Of a stretch of 64,000 nucleotides of DNA, positions 11,390 to 22,429 are shown in pieces. The translations under genes were made by a program, and so were the position numbers. How positions within the stretch are numbered: position 1 is the stretch's first letter; every line of letters starts with the position of its first letter. A model generated the notes under the pieces. That model ran no database searches. It was not told the DNA's origin and saw only the letters and a list, made by a program, of their open reading frames with translations. Source of the DNA: Mesaphorura yosii (taxonomy: Eukaryota > Arthropoda > Collembola > Poduromorpha > Tullbergiidae); contig WIXG01000007.1 of NCBI GenBank assembly GCA_009869945.1, forward strand, positions 124,001 through 188,000, given 5' to 3'.

Positions 11390-11818
11390 TCAATTCGGTG
11401 GCAATTGCTGCAACGCTTCTTGCAATGTAACGGGCCGAATGAGTTCCAGGTAAAGCAGCCATTTGTACACGATAAACACCATAAACTTGGCAACTGGCAC
11501 GACCAAACTCTGATAGAGGACCAAATATCCGAGACCGTACATGAGACCCATGAACGTAAAGTCAATCATGTATTCGGTTCTCAGAAATTCCACGGGCACT
11601 TTGACGTCTGCGATGGTGAATGGTGCGGCCGTTGTTGTGGTTGTGCTGTCACTGTCGGCGCGATCATTCCATTGGAACCGAGAGTCCTGCCTTTGCCACA
11701 GAGTTAGGTCATTGTGACCAGTATTTTTTGCAGTTGCGGCTGTTGACAGAAAAAATATGCAGAAGACCCAACAGCTCATCACAGCACTGTACGGAATGCA
11801 CGGAGTTTCACCTGCCAT
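11390..11818 (-). CDS. small membrane protein of unknown family
   Basis: A single-exon ORF of 142 residues starting at the ATG at 11818. It has a hydrophobic N-terminal segment that could be a signal peptide (around SCWVFCIFFLSTAATA), then a polar stretch with a run of threonines (TTTTTAAP). The C-terminal half has two closely spaced hydrophobic segments (MGLMYGLGYLVLY and VAKFMVFIVYKWLLYL), and the protein ends LQQLPPN. I do not recognise a family. It sits between the decayed F-box gene and the gustatory receptor gene. The ORF could also be a terminal exon of a larger gene, since the first ATG gives a somewhat long signal region. Confidence 0.5.
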   Translation of the reverse strand: MAGETPCIPYSAVMSCWVFCIFFLSTAATAKNTGHNDLTLWQRQDSRFQWNDRADSDSTTTTTAAPFTIADVKVPVEFLRTEYMIDFTFMGLMYGLGYLVLYQSLVVPVAKFMVFIVYKWLLYLELIRPVTLQEALQQLPPN

Positions 11819-12033
11819 TGCATGGTTGTTTATGTTTAAATGACTCAACTGTGATGACTCGATGCTTGCAATTGCAGCCGCATGAAAATGAAGACGTACT
11901 ATTTCTGGAGTTTCTGGAGAAGTAACAGTAAACCTTTAATAGGGCAATTAGCGAAGAGACTAGCCATGATAATGACATTCAGAAATGTTTAAGCTAATAT
12001 TTTGTTGGGAGTTTTACGACACCGACAGAATAT

Positions 12034-13656
12034 TTAGGAAGTCTTGAACTGTATGAAGATCACAGCGAATGTCAACAGCAGTCCAATAATCTGTGTACGG
12101 GAGTGTCAAGTCCAGCATTATCATTGTTGTAGTTATAATTAGCATGCATTAGTACCTGTCCCAAGAAGCTGTTGTTCACTTTAAAGAAACCGGCAGCATC
12201 AAATCCGATGTTACGCTGTTGAATCCGGTGGACAAGAATATTAAAATCCTGATAAGACAAGTATGACAAGTCTTGTGTATCTAAAATCCATTCTTCGATT
12301 TTGCTTGCCTATTAATGTAACGAAATAAAGAAGTTCATTGTAGAAAAGCCAAGAATTCGCAAGAATGTGCTCACCCTTTTATTAATGTGTGACGAGAAAA
12401 CGAGGAATGTGAACAAATGCGTGATTTCGAGAATGTGATTGGAAAATGCAAATATGTTTGTGTCAGGGCTCATCAAATCCACAAGTCCGGTGACGAAATA
12501 CGGAAGCATGGCCATGATACTGCCAAAGATCAGGAGTCCCACCGCCTTGTTTATGGACTGCGTGATTTCTTGCAGTTCGTTGTATTCAACGAGGACCTAA
12601 ATCAAATATTAAGTTATTCCTTAGTTCACGGTCAGGGCACTTGAAGAACTTACATCAGTGCTCGACAAGCAGCGCCACAGCATCTTCTCCTTACACTCCT
12701 TGACCACAGCGTTAAGACAAAACATAGAATTCAGCAGCAGGATCTTTCCAAGAGTCAACACAAAGAGTAAGGCGACAATTGAGAAGGAGAGAATCAGTTT
12801 GAAGAACATGTAGAACATTGCATTATTGTACAAGTCGACATTCTCAGCTGGCCGAAGCACAGAATCTAGAAAGAAGAGCCTCACACCGTTCCTCGTCCAC
12901 TCTTCGCCGATAAGGGCCACATCCCACTCCAGAGTGCTGAATGTTTGAAAGAATGTTAGCGCTGTGTTCAGGAACAGAAGTATCAACGCAATGGGCGTCC
13001 ATAGCTGGGCGTTGGCTATGCTTTTGTTGCTTGCAAATGATTTCTTGTGCAACAGATTCATTGCATTTCGAAAGATCACCGCTTTAAACCAGAATGACAC
13101 GAAGATAGTGATGAAACAAAGTATTTCTGATCCGATGTACGCAATCTTGAAATAATTAAGTGCATTTCCACCCCCAGTTTGAATTTCCTTAATCAAGTCT
13201 CGAATGTAGCGTATTTCTTCCAGAACGGCCGTTACGTAGATTAGGACGCAGAACGCCTAAAACAAGCATTGAGTAATATCATTACCAAAGATGGCTCACT
13301 GATGGAAAGGAAGAATTTCCTTGAAACAAGTATCTGGAAACAATTGCCCAGAAACAATAATAAATTACTGTTATTGTTAATATTGTTGATAATTGTTCCA
13401 AGAGTATTTTGTTTCCGGACAATTGTTCTGTTACTTTTTCCATCGTCCATCTTAGAAAAACAACTGCTCGGTTCATGTGCAATTCTTTTGTGCACTGCGT
13501 TTCGCTTACCTTTTGCCACGGATTGCGTATGATGTCGTAGCAATCCTTGTCCTTGTTCAATTTAAATCGAAACGGAATCACACCCACGAAATATCCAATG
13601 TTAAAGAAATAGCGAAGATAGTGCAACGGATTCCCCATGTATTCAAGGTGATCCAT
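12034..13656 (-). CDS. gustatory receptor (7tm_7 family)
   Basis: Five exons join in phase to 393 residues: 13510-13656, 12654-13256, 12375-12596, 12156-12308 and 12034-12090. The start is the ATG at 13656 in a good AAAATGG context. Membrane spans recur through exons 2 and 3. The last two short exons show the classic insect gustatory receptor ending: a conserved ...NIGFDAAGFFKVN... block before the last intron, then TFAVIFIQF, which matches the TYhhhhhQF signature. Phase-0 introns near the 3' end are also typical of the family. These are ligand-gated cation channels with seven membrane spans in chemosensory neurons. The ligand cannot be inferred. A decayed neighbour lies upstream on the same strand. 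Confidence 0.85.
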
Positions 13657-14168
13657 TTTGAGCGAAGTTATCCATGTGCGGACGCTAACAACAGCCAATG
13701 TAATGTCTAATACTGTACTGACAAAGGTCGCAACTTTCGACTCGATGCGGGATGCTCGGCTGAGTCTGCTGAACGAATACACACTTTATGAACTTTTACT
13801 GCACGTTAGCACTCAGAAATTCACCCATCAAACAATTCTTCTTTGACGAGGATGGAGAATGTTTATTTTAGCATACTTCTTTAAATTGCTATAAGCTTAT
13901 GGCCGTCTAGAAGTTCCAAAGAATAGAAGAATCCCAGCCTGTGCAGTTAGACGCGCATCTACCTCTACCAATTACTATAAACACGATTCAGATTTTATTA
14001 CCATCTTGGATTGAATTAAGTGCGGAGCCTGGTCATGTTTTGCACACAATAGTGAATGTATAATGCGTGGATTATCATGCGATAGCTTCGCACAAAGGAA
14101 AATTATGGAATCTATGACAAAACTCTAAGTTTCTTTTTACATTTGAACCCAATGACTTTATCGGCGTG
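13657..14168. other. intergenic stretch between the two gustatory receptor loci
   Basis: Upstream region of the intact receptor and 3' flank of the decayed one. No other gene is supported. Confidence 0.45.
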
Positions 14169-15228
14169 TTAATTTGCTGACCGAATCCGATCATTTGAGG
14201 AGGACGCTTGGAACTGAATAATTATTATGGAGAATGTAAGCAGCAAACTGATTATCTGCAAGAAAAATCCAGAATCAAATGAGAGTTAAACGAACAGGAG
14301 TAGAAATAAACTGAGGTTTGCCACACCGTTCCTGCAAACGACGGTGTAATTCTAAAATAGCTACCACCATCAAAACTCAAGTTGCCCTGTGATAAGTCAT
14401 ACAATAGAAGCGACAGACGTGACTGTGGAATCTCCAAAATAGTCTGCGCGATTATCCATTCAGTAAGTTTATGAGCCTGTTATTACAACAAAACACCCGC
14501 GTGCAGTGTGCAAGTTTGCACATTTTAGTTAACAAAATTAAGCTGGCTCAGCTGTTTGTTAACTTCAGCCGCCAGAAAAAGAAAGCCCAGCGTGTCAAGG
14601 AAGAAGAGGCTATATCTCAAGGAAACCCCCACATCATCCAACTTAATTAATTCCAGAAGAGTGACAATGTCGTACGGCAAACTAGTAATCGTGAGACTCA
14701 CGACGATCATGCCAATAACTTTGTTTATCCGGAACAAAATTCCATGCAACCTGTCGTACTCGTCCATGATCTGCATTCTTCAGCTTTGCGTCTCTGCCAC
14801 GCCACAGTAGTCGCCATTTTCCTAATTATGCGATGCAGAGGCGCTTTCATGGTCGTAGTTGTAGTAATTCAAATGCAGGAACTGAACAAGATGTAGGAGC
14901 TCTGTGGACTTAAACTAAATAGTGTCAATCAATACATAATAGAAGAACACATTTGACATCAGATCGAAAAGTACAAAATATGCCAGTGGGTCGTCTTGGC
15001 CAGTCTCTGGATAATGAATGCTTTTAATGACAACTATCAAGTTGAGAATTTCTTCCATCAAGCAAAGGATGAGGAATCAAGCAACGGCTCAAAAAAGGAA
15101 GGACGTTGGCGTTTTAGCTGCATTACCTTTTGCAATTTGTTCGTCACAAGCTCGTATCGAGATGTTTCTTGATTTAGGCGGAATTTGAACTGAATGATGA
15201 GTGTGTAGCAACAGTTAAAGTAGAGCCT
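14169..15228 (-). pseudogene. decayed gustatory receptor copy (7tm_7)
   Basis: This is a diverged tandem copy of the receptor at 12034-13656. Recognisable parts are an exon-1 end (15127 to about 15228, FKFRLNQE... ending LQK at a GTAATG donor), the start of exon 2 (MEEILNLI..., near 15060) with an in-frame stop, a counterpart of exon 3 (14530-14770, VIGMIVVSLTITSLPYD), exon 4 (14327-14476) and exon 5 (14169-14255, TFSIIIIQF). The second half of exon 2, over 100 residues, is missing. The exon-3 donor reads CAG|CTGAGC where the intact copy has a normal GTGAGC, so splicing there is probably lost. An ATG-led segment at 15658 may be the original 5' end, now separated by a SINE. Confidence 0.75.
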
Positions 15229-15279
15229 TAATTAATTGTAAGAGAGTTGAATTGAGACAAGTTCAAGTAAGGATAAAAC

Positions 15280-15568
15280 AGTGCAGTCTCAACAAGACAC
15301 CTGTGTAGCTTAGTTGGTAAGCGCTCACCCGGATAGCAATATGCCCCCAGTTCGATACCTGGCATAGATGTATTGTTTTGGCACTTTATTTCTATGTCTG
15401 TCTCACTGAAAAGGACTCACATGCTCACCCACCCCACATAATCCAATGGATTGCCTCGCCGAATACTCACGCCCATTGTAGCACGCACTTAAGACACTAG
15501 TGGTAGAATGGACTTGGTCAGCTCCAAAATCTTGAGTCCATGTTACAGAATGTTTGTCAATAAATAAT
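15280..15568 (+). mobile_element. tRNA-derived SINE-like element
   Basis: The left part has an A-box-like TAGCTTAGTTGG (15306-15317), inside a GCTT/AAGC D-arm-like stem, and a B-box-like AGTTCGATACC (15349-15359), spaced as in a tRNA promoter. The anticodon arm does not fold, so it is not a working tRNA. An unrelated body follows, ending in an A/T-rich tail (caataaataat). The element is bracketed by the 7-base direct repeat ATAAAAC (15273-15279 and 15569-15575), a likely target-site duplication. Only this copy was noticed. It lies upstream of, or inside, the decayed gustatory receptor locus. Confidence 0.5.
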
Positions 15569-15921
15569 ATAAAACTTTGAAAGTGTGACAAAATACCACC
15601 GCACTCTGCTGTTCAAATGAGGCCGAACTTCTATCGACAACTCCTCAACTTGTTCCATGTTGCTTGCAAGGCCGATTCTGCAATTTCTTGAATGACGGCT
15701 AACTAGAAGAACAGCTAAACGAAGCATACGACGTGTGCGTACGAAGTAAATAGAACACAAGATGTATTTCTTATAATAAAAATAGGATACATGTTACTAC
15801 CACTAAATAATACCGCCAGAATTGTGACAAGTGTAACTAAAATCTAAGACCATACATCTGAATTCAAAAGGATTTGTAAAATGAATAGAGTGAAAGCAAT
15901 GTCGCGAATATGGCAGTCAAG

Positions 15922-18900
15922 CTAGAAAATGTTGTTCTGAAGGCCCCGCACCTCATGTTCCAATGGGACCAAGTCACCCGAACCTGGTCTGGTGTTTCAC
16001 ATCCGTAAGCTATGAAATAGTTAAAATGCAAAATGTGTCAAGTGTCATACCTTTGAGCGCGTGTAAGCGTGATAATTAATTTCTTACTCAAACAATCGAC
16101 TCCTGCAGCACCGCCAGTATTCACAACGGTCGGGGTAACCGAAATATAAATTGGCTGGCAGCCGCGTCGTTTCTGTTTCTCGCACGGGTTCTTGTAGATA
16201 TATTCGATATCTGCTTTGGCCGCTCCGCCTGGTGCTTGGTACGTTCCTGATGTTTCATAACAATCCGAATCGTATTCGTTGAGGGTGGACGGATATCGCT
16301 CCCCGCGCCCGAAACACACGCGAACTTTGCCTCTGTCGCTTGTGAACTGAAGTCAAAAGAATCATGCTCATTTCTTCACATTACGAGCAAGTACATAATG
16401 GCGAATCACCATGACTTTGCCTTCGGGACCATGACTTTACAAGAATGAAACCGAACTTACTCTCAGTCGAAGGTCCTTATTGCTGTAAAAATAATCTGGA
16501 GATATTTTGTAGTATTGAATTTGTCCAGGCGAGATCCAAATGTCGTTTGCAATTTTGTACTCGTCCAATTGGTCGTACTCGATTTGGTTGCACCGTGGGT
16601 AGTACAAGCGGCCATGTGTTCCTGAAGAAAAGAATCACAGAAGATAAGTTGATAATGATAAGCTTATGGTACTCGGGTCCGAGAAAGAAGCTGAAGTAGA
16701 CTTACGTTTTTTAAATTCTTCCACAAACTGCCCAGCCCCATCGGAAATGTTCTGCGCGCTTTGTATACGAATGAAGTCATACTGCGGCTCGTTCAACATG
16801 ACGGAACTAAAGTCACCCTCGTTCAGTATGCTCGACGTGAAAATTGTATGTACATCTAAAGAAAGCAAGTTCGAATGGAACACAATTTACAGCTGGTACT
16901 GAATATAGGTAGGTTAACTTTACCTCCAAATTCGCTGTCGATTTCTTGAAGCAGATACCTCACATCACCGGCTCTGTTTTCGTCAATGCGATTTTGAGCT
17001 AAAATTAAAATCACAATTCCATTCCCGACTCCTATATTGTATTCTTGTCTCTGCTCAAGTTCACGAACTCGTCTCAATTCCGATTGAATAGATCGAAGAG
17101 TCGTGACGAGGTCTTGATTTAGGACATCTACAGATAACAAGTTGACAAATGTGACCAAAGAGATGTGTCATTGTCACGCACCAGAGTGTGGAGACTAGTA
17201 GACTATAAAACGAACGAAACTTACATGGTTCCTGATCAACAATTCGGCATGCCAGAATTGCGGCGTTGTCTGTCCAATTTGGATTGATAAGCAATTGACC
17301 ACTGCGTCCATCGATGACTCCGAGTCTTGACCCACGAACTGAAACGTCCAACTCATGCGCAAGTTGTCTATCGGAAAAGTGCATTAGTTGCAAATGTCAA
17401 ACTTTTGCCACATGGCTCATTGCTTGTGTGAACGTGAACTTACCCCACAAACCGATACTGTGCACGGAGTGAGTCCATTGACCCAGTACTATGATCCAAA
17501 ACTGCGTACACGGTTGTCTTCGGAAGTGTGTACTTGTCTCGATCTGGAACTTCAACATTGCCGTAGGACGGTGTGCGTCGTTGGCACGGCGCATCTATAC
17601 TGCCCACACTGCTCGCAAAACTCGTGAGTCTGGTGTAGGCGAGATTGACACTGTCTAGGAAGGCATTTACCGTTTCATCGTTTATGGACATCTTCTTAAT
17701 TTCAGAGTTGTACACGTAGGCAAAGGACTTGGCTTGCTCGAGAAGTTTATTCGTGGGCATCAGGCTTGACCAAAGCGTAGCACGGTCACAGGCTCTGTAC
17801 ATTGGTTCACTGACGAATCCGTTGTCGCTGTAGTACATTTCCAGCACTTGACTCAGCTTTAAAACGTTGAGACGGTCCCACTCGTGAATCTTGCTACCAA
17901 GAATGGCACCTGACAATGGAAACAATATTGAAGCTGAACAGATATGTCTCGGTGCTAACAATTAGAAAATCACCAACCATCTAGTCCTCCACGCACTTCA
18001 GCAGCTGTCATGGTAGTCCATGTGTCCGTGGCCTTACCGACGTCTTCGCCAAAATTTAGTGCGTTCAGGGTATACTCTCGAGGACAAATTGTGTCGTTCC
18101 AACTTCCAAGTGGTGGAGACTTGTTCTGCACGGCCAGGAATCTCGCATTTAGAATGGCGGCTTGTCCGATGTCGCCTACAAGACATGGGCCACGTTAAAA
18201 AACTAAACTCGCGGTATTTTGCAAAATGCTGGCAAAACAAACCCACCAGCTAAAGTGGCTGCGTAAAGATTTTCGAGTGGCTCAAATGCAATGTTGCTGA
18301 TTTGCCTCTTCTTGCGTTTCCCATTTGGCGGTGTATTGCCCTGCTGGTAGCCAGGTCCTGGCCTGCCGCCTGGGGGACTTCCTGCGTTGCCCCAATTCGG
18401 TTGGTTAGGACTTGAATTCCAGTTTGGAAGAGGCGGATAGACTTGTTCGTAATTACCAGGATTGACACCCGTGCTAGGTAACACACCACTCGGGTAACTG
18501 CCAGGGTTGCCACTTGTGCCTGGGTATACACCGCTTGGATTATTTGGATAACCGCCACTACCAAAGCCGTTTGACGGAGTGATCGGAGGTCCAGAACCGC
18601 CTCCGCTATACCCCGGAGCCGATGGGGTATAAACTACATTCTCCCTTTGCGGCTCGAGACCAGCAGCAATTCCTGTCAGCAAAATCAAAAGCACACACAA
18701 AAGTCAGAATTCAGTCAATATGCAACATGATAAAATTGCAGCAAAGTTTACTAACCGGCGATAACTCGACCAGCAGAAATCGATCCCCATTTTGTGAACA
18801 CGACGCCGGACTCCACTGGCCACTTCGTCCTTCTTTCCTGGACCTCTCGCACAACTCGCTTCGCTCTCTCTGGGTCATCGTCAGTTTCAAGGTCTAACAT

Positions 18901-19677
18901 TCCCGGTCCAGATGCACGCTTCGCTCGCAAGCCTCCTGTACGGATACCGCCGTACCTTTCGATTTCTTCATCATCGCGCATGGTAGCATTCAATGAGTGG
19001 GACAGCATCCAATGCAGGGCACACTAAACATTTGAAAGTCACAGTTAATGAGTAACCTTCCAGTACTCAGAATTTGGGGCTTTTGGTTATTGGTGACTCA
19101 CTCTTTCATCGTTATCCAGAATCCACTCCTCCAAAGTTACATCTTCTGAACTCGCTGGAATATTTCGGTGAATAATTCCGGTTTTGATGCTTTCCTGAGG
19201 CATTTGACTGTACGCATAATCTCCTCGAGCGACAGAGGCATCATATTTCATTCCATCAAACTGAAACCTGGAAAGTAGGGCCATTAATACGATTGTACTA
19301 TAGAGAGACTGACACATGTGTCTGCGCCTTTTCACCCTTTCACAAGCGTTCGCGTAACTCGTCGCATATCCCAGAACGGATTTTTTTGTTCAATCTTTCG
19401 GACAATAGCAATCAGATTCTCGATGTGCATAGGTTGTCTTTGATAGCGCCGGAACGCTGTCGAATTTTGGTAACAATTTCGGATCACTGACGGGGTAACC
19501 AGAGATCGTGAGCTGGCCTGGCCACTGATACCCGTCAGAAGGAATCCTCCTGTAATTCATGGAACCATACAGAAAATTGTACCTCGAAACAGGTTATTGA
19601 CGCAATACGCTGGCTGACAAGTGGGACTTACCTCCAAATACTAGAGCGGAACACAAAATTAGGCGGACGGACGCCAT
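15922..19677 (-). CDS. secreted protein with a von Willebrand A-like domain
   Basis: Thirteen exons join in phase to 934 residues: 19632-19677, 19336-19549, 19102-19267, 18756-19023, 18247-18672, 17978-18175, 17444-17909, 17225-17367, 16924-17127, 16706-16855, 16461-16621, 16051-16346 and a short last exon 15922-15988. Order of parts: signal peptide (MASVRLILCSALVFG); a RAKR site near residue 175; a WGSISAG...IAGIAAGLEPQ block; a Gly/Pro-rich linker; a KRKKR furin-like site (about 350-354); a conserved region with RGGLDG and KLSQVLEMYYS; a VWA-like fold (about 570-740) with a partial metal-site DHSTGS; and a cysteine-containing C-terminal region. I recall similar unnamed secreted proteins in insects. 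Function is unknown; an extracellular matrix or cuticle role is possible. The last exon is uncertain. Confidence 0.7.
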
Positions 19678-21258
19678 TTTTGAGACGAGATCTGGTCCGA
19701 ATTAAAAATGAGTCCGTATGATACACTCACGCACGAAACTACACGATGAGAATTGTGCTCGCTTCACAAGCTGTGCTCTCGGGTTCGGCCTTCCAACCCA
19801 AAATCCAAGGCGAAATGAGTCGTGAAAAGTAACGCCGATGTGATAAGAACTTTATGCCATTGCAAACACCACTCCTTTTCTAGTCAACGTTTTCGCAACG
19901 TGTACTAAGCGGAATTGGTGTCATATCACACTTGTTTTATAATTTTGGCCCATATCACATCACTTATCGCAGAAAATGAGTACAGCGGGACTAGTGCGAA
20001 TCCTTATCAGTACCGATGATTGGTGCCTGGTCCTAGTAAAAGTAAATGCTGTTTATTCAATTTATTGAGTGAAGAAGATGAGAGATAAGCTCCATACTTT
20101 GGAATTGTGTGGCTCTTATGGATTTAAAATTATGCATGCTACACGATGGATCTCAAATTCATATCCCGAGCGTTTATTCAGCTTCACGTTTCAGGTTGTT
20201 CCTTCCTTTGGTACGTGAATCCCGTGTTAACAATCTGAGCTTCCTGTTTGTAGTAATTTCATACAATCAGGATTTCGATTAGTCACTTGGCGAAGATAAG
20301 GGCAAATGTATTGAATCGATAAGTTCTGCTTCGCCCTCCCCTTTGCATGCATTAGTGATGAATTATGCCTGTTGGCCGCTGGAAAACTCATGTGTATTCT
20401 GCGAAATGTGTGATTCACAAAATGAGGTCAGACACAAAAACAACGTTGAAGTACAGATAAACTGGGTGGATCGCGGATCAGGAGTTCACGGGTTCGAATT
20501 CATCAAGTATTGTCGATTCATGTTCATAAATAGTAACTTGTCAGTTATGAATCGTATCGTACTGAGCTTGCAATGCGACGCGTCATTCAAGTAAAGTTCG
20601 CCCAGATGGCAAATCGCAAATGTGCTTGACTGGCGACTGAGGATTTTCGTAGAATTCTCTGCATTGCACCAACTGTCAACTTCATGTGCAAGTCAAGACT
20701 ATTGCTGTTAAGAGTTAAGATATGAATCATATTCTTTGTTGATGGATTATGAAGAAGATTTTGAGAAATACGCTGCCGCTTGATGGATTGAAATTCTTTC
20801 AAGATCAGCGAGATACATATGCAGTTAATTTCGTAGGTTTCTTTTTCTCGTAGAATACAAGATGAGACTGCTTAATTCCAGTTAACCATAGGTAATAGTT
20901 AAAGTATACGTTAAAAAGTAAAAGTATAAACATCGTAATTCGTTACTTCTTACACGCTGTACATTAAGCAAAACTAAGCATTAATCGTCATCTCATTCTC
21001 CAGGCGTGGCTCTAAACAGGCGGACGAAATCGTGGCTCGTCTGGTATAGTCCTGGGGATTATTAATCAAAGCCAATTTTGTCACTGCTCATGGCGTGGCG
21101 CCGGATTGCCTACCGCATGTCCGTTGCGTAACAACATCCTCGTTAATATTAAAGTGTTTGAGAATTTAATTCCGTATTGCATGCGCTATCGCTAATCAAG
21201 GTTCCAAAAGGACAAAGTCGCTCTTTATTATTCCTAAACTAAAGTTACTCGTGTAATC
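19678..21258. other. intergenic stretch, no gene recognised
   Basis: Shared upstream region of the divergent VWA-like (minus) and EB-type (plus) genes. A B-box-like GGTTCGAATTC near 20491 has no matching A box, so no tRNA is called. Confidence 0.5.
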
Positions 21259-22017
21259 ATGGGTAAAGGAATCCTGCATCGTGTTCTTCTTTCATTTGCC
21301 GTCATTTTAGTGTGCCTTATCAGTGCAAACTGTGTTCCATTGTCGGCTTTGGCACGGCACGGCGAAAATTGCAATTCTAGCATTCTCTGTGACTCCAACG
21401 CATTTCTAGAATGTCTGGAAAGTACGTGTCAGTGCGAGAGCCCATCGAATCAACGCTACGTTCCTGAATTGAATCTTTGCGTCAGCATCGTCGGTGGACA
21501 GTGTACGCCACTATCAAATGCAATTTCCCCAGCGCAGTTGACCAATTCCGGCATCACGACGGTGAAAACTACTAGTCCCTTGCGTCAATGCATTCCGAAT
21601 GCGCATTGTGTCCCGTTGAGTAGTGACTCGCAAACCGCAACCGTCTTCGAATGTCGCTGCATTGATGGATTCATTGAGAATGCATCCGGAGCCTGCGTGC
21701 CGGGCATCGGCCAACCCTGTAATTACGGGCCGGAAGAGTGCAATCCGCTTGGAATGGTCATGTGCAAGAATGGACGCTGCGCGTGCCTCGATAAGCTGCA
21801 AGTTTACGATCCGGAGAGCAAGCATTGTGTCAGCCCAGCCGGAACCCACTGCAAATACGAATCGCAGCAGCTGGGTTGTGTCAAGAACGCGCTCTGCTAC
21901 CCGTTCTATTACTGGGTGCCGCCAAGATGCCTGTGCAAGCCAGGGTACTATCAGACACCAGAAAGGACATGTGAGAAGGAGCTGGAACCGGAACGAGAGC
22001 GTGGGGACGATCTGTGA
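21259..22017 (+). CDS. cysteine-rich secreted protein with EB-like modules
   Basis: A single exon of 252 residues from the ATG at 21259. A signal peptide (LLSFAVILVCLISANCVP) is followed by four or five cysteine modules of the EB type: repeated patterns such as C-x-S-ILCDSNAFLEC, CQC, CRCIDGFIE, CNYGPEEC, CACLDK and CLCKPGYY. The end is an acidic and basic tail (ELEPERERGDDL). EB modules are common in nematode and arthropod secreted proteins; their function is mostly unknown. Three further EB-type genes occur at 51607, 52154 and 57704. An AATAAA lies at 22278. Confidence 0.75.
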   Translation: MGKGILHRVLLSFAVILVCLISANCVPLSALARHGENCNSSILCDSNAFLECLESTCQCESPSNQRYVPELNLCVSIVGGQCTPLSNAISPAQLTNSGITTVKTTSPLRQCIPNAHCVPLSSDSQTATVFECRCIDGFIENASGACVPGIGQPCNYGPEECNPLGMVMCKNGRCACLDKLQVYDPESKHCVSPAGTHCKYESQQLGCVKNALCYPFYYWVPPRCLCKPGYYQTPERTCEKELEPERERGDDL

Positions 22018-22277
22018 AATCAGCCTCTGGCCTGACGCGCTGAGGAACGGAATTACACATTGATCTGGCGTAACGCGTAATTAGTGACAATTGACTATTA
22101 TTGAGGAATCAGTGCAGTGCAGTGTGATGGCATTTCAAGGTCAAAACCAGCCTTCAGCTTGACCTGCCAAGATTAGTGCCTTCCAAGCCAAAGTGCAACT
22201 TATGACAGCGTAGCTGCGAAGCGAAAGCAATGAAGGCAACTCCGTATGCCACCGATCAATGTAAATTTTAATTTATG

Positions 22278-22283
22278 AATAAA
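22278..22283 (+). terminator. poly(A) signal AATAAA of the EB-type gene
   Basis: Canonical hexamer about 260 bases after the stop codon at 22017, before the 3' end of the convergent FPPS-like gene. Confidence 0.4.
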
Positions 22284-22429
22284 CGCCTCACCATTTGCAG
22301 ATAACCAAAGATTATTATGAGTGGTATTCTCAGGCACCCTGATCTAAGCGAGGTCAAACTACAGTTGCTGCCACAGTTAGAATTACTACGATAATGAAAA
22401 GTTGAATTGAATGCAAATACTTCTGCTTT

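Noticed and set aside
20440-20530. tRNA-like segment with a B-box-like GGTTCGAATTC
   Set aside because: No A box at the right distance and no cloverleaf; one chance motif is not enough.
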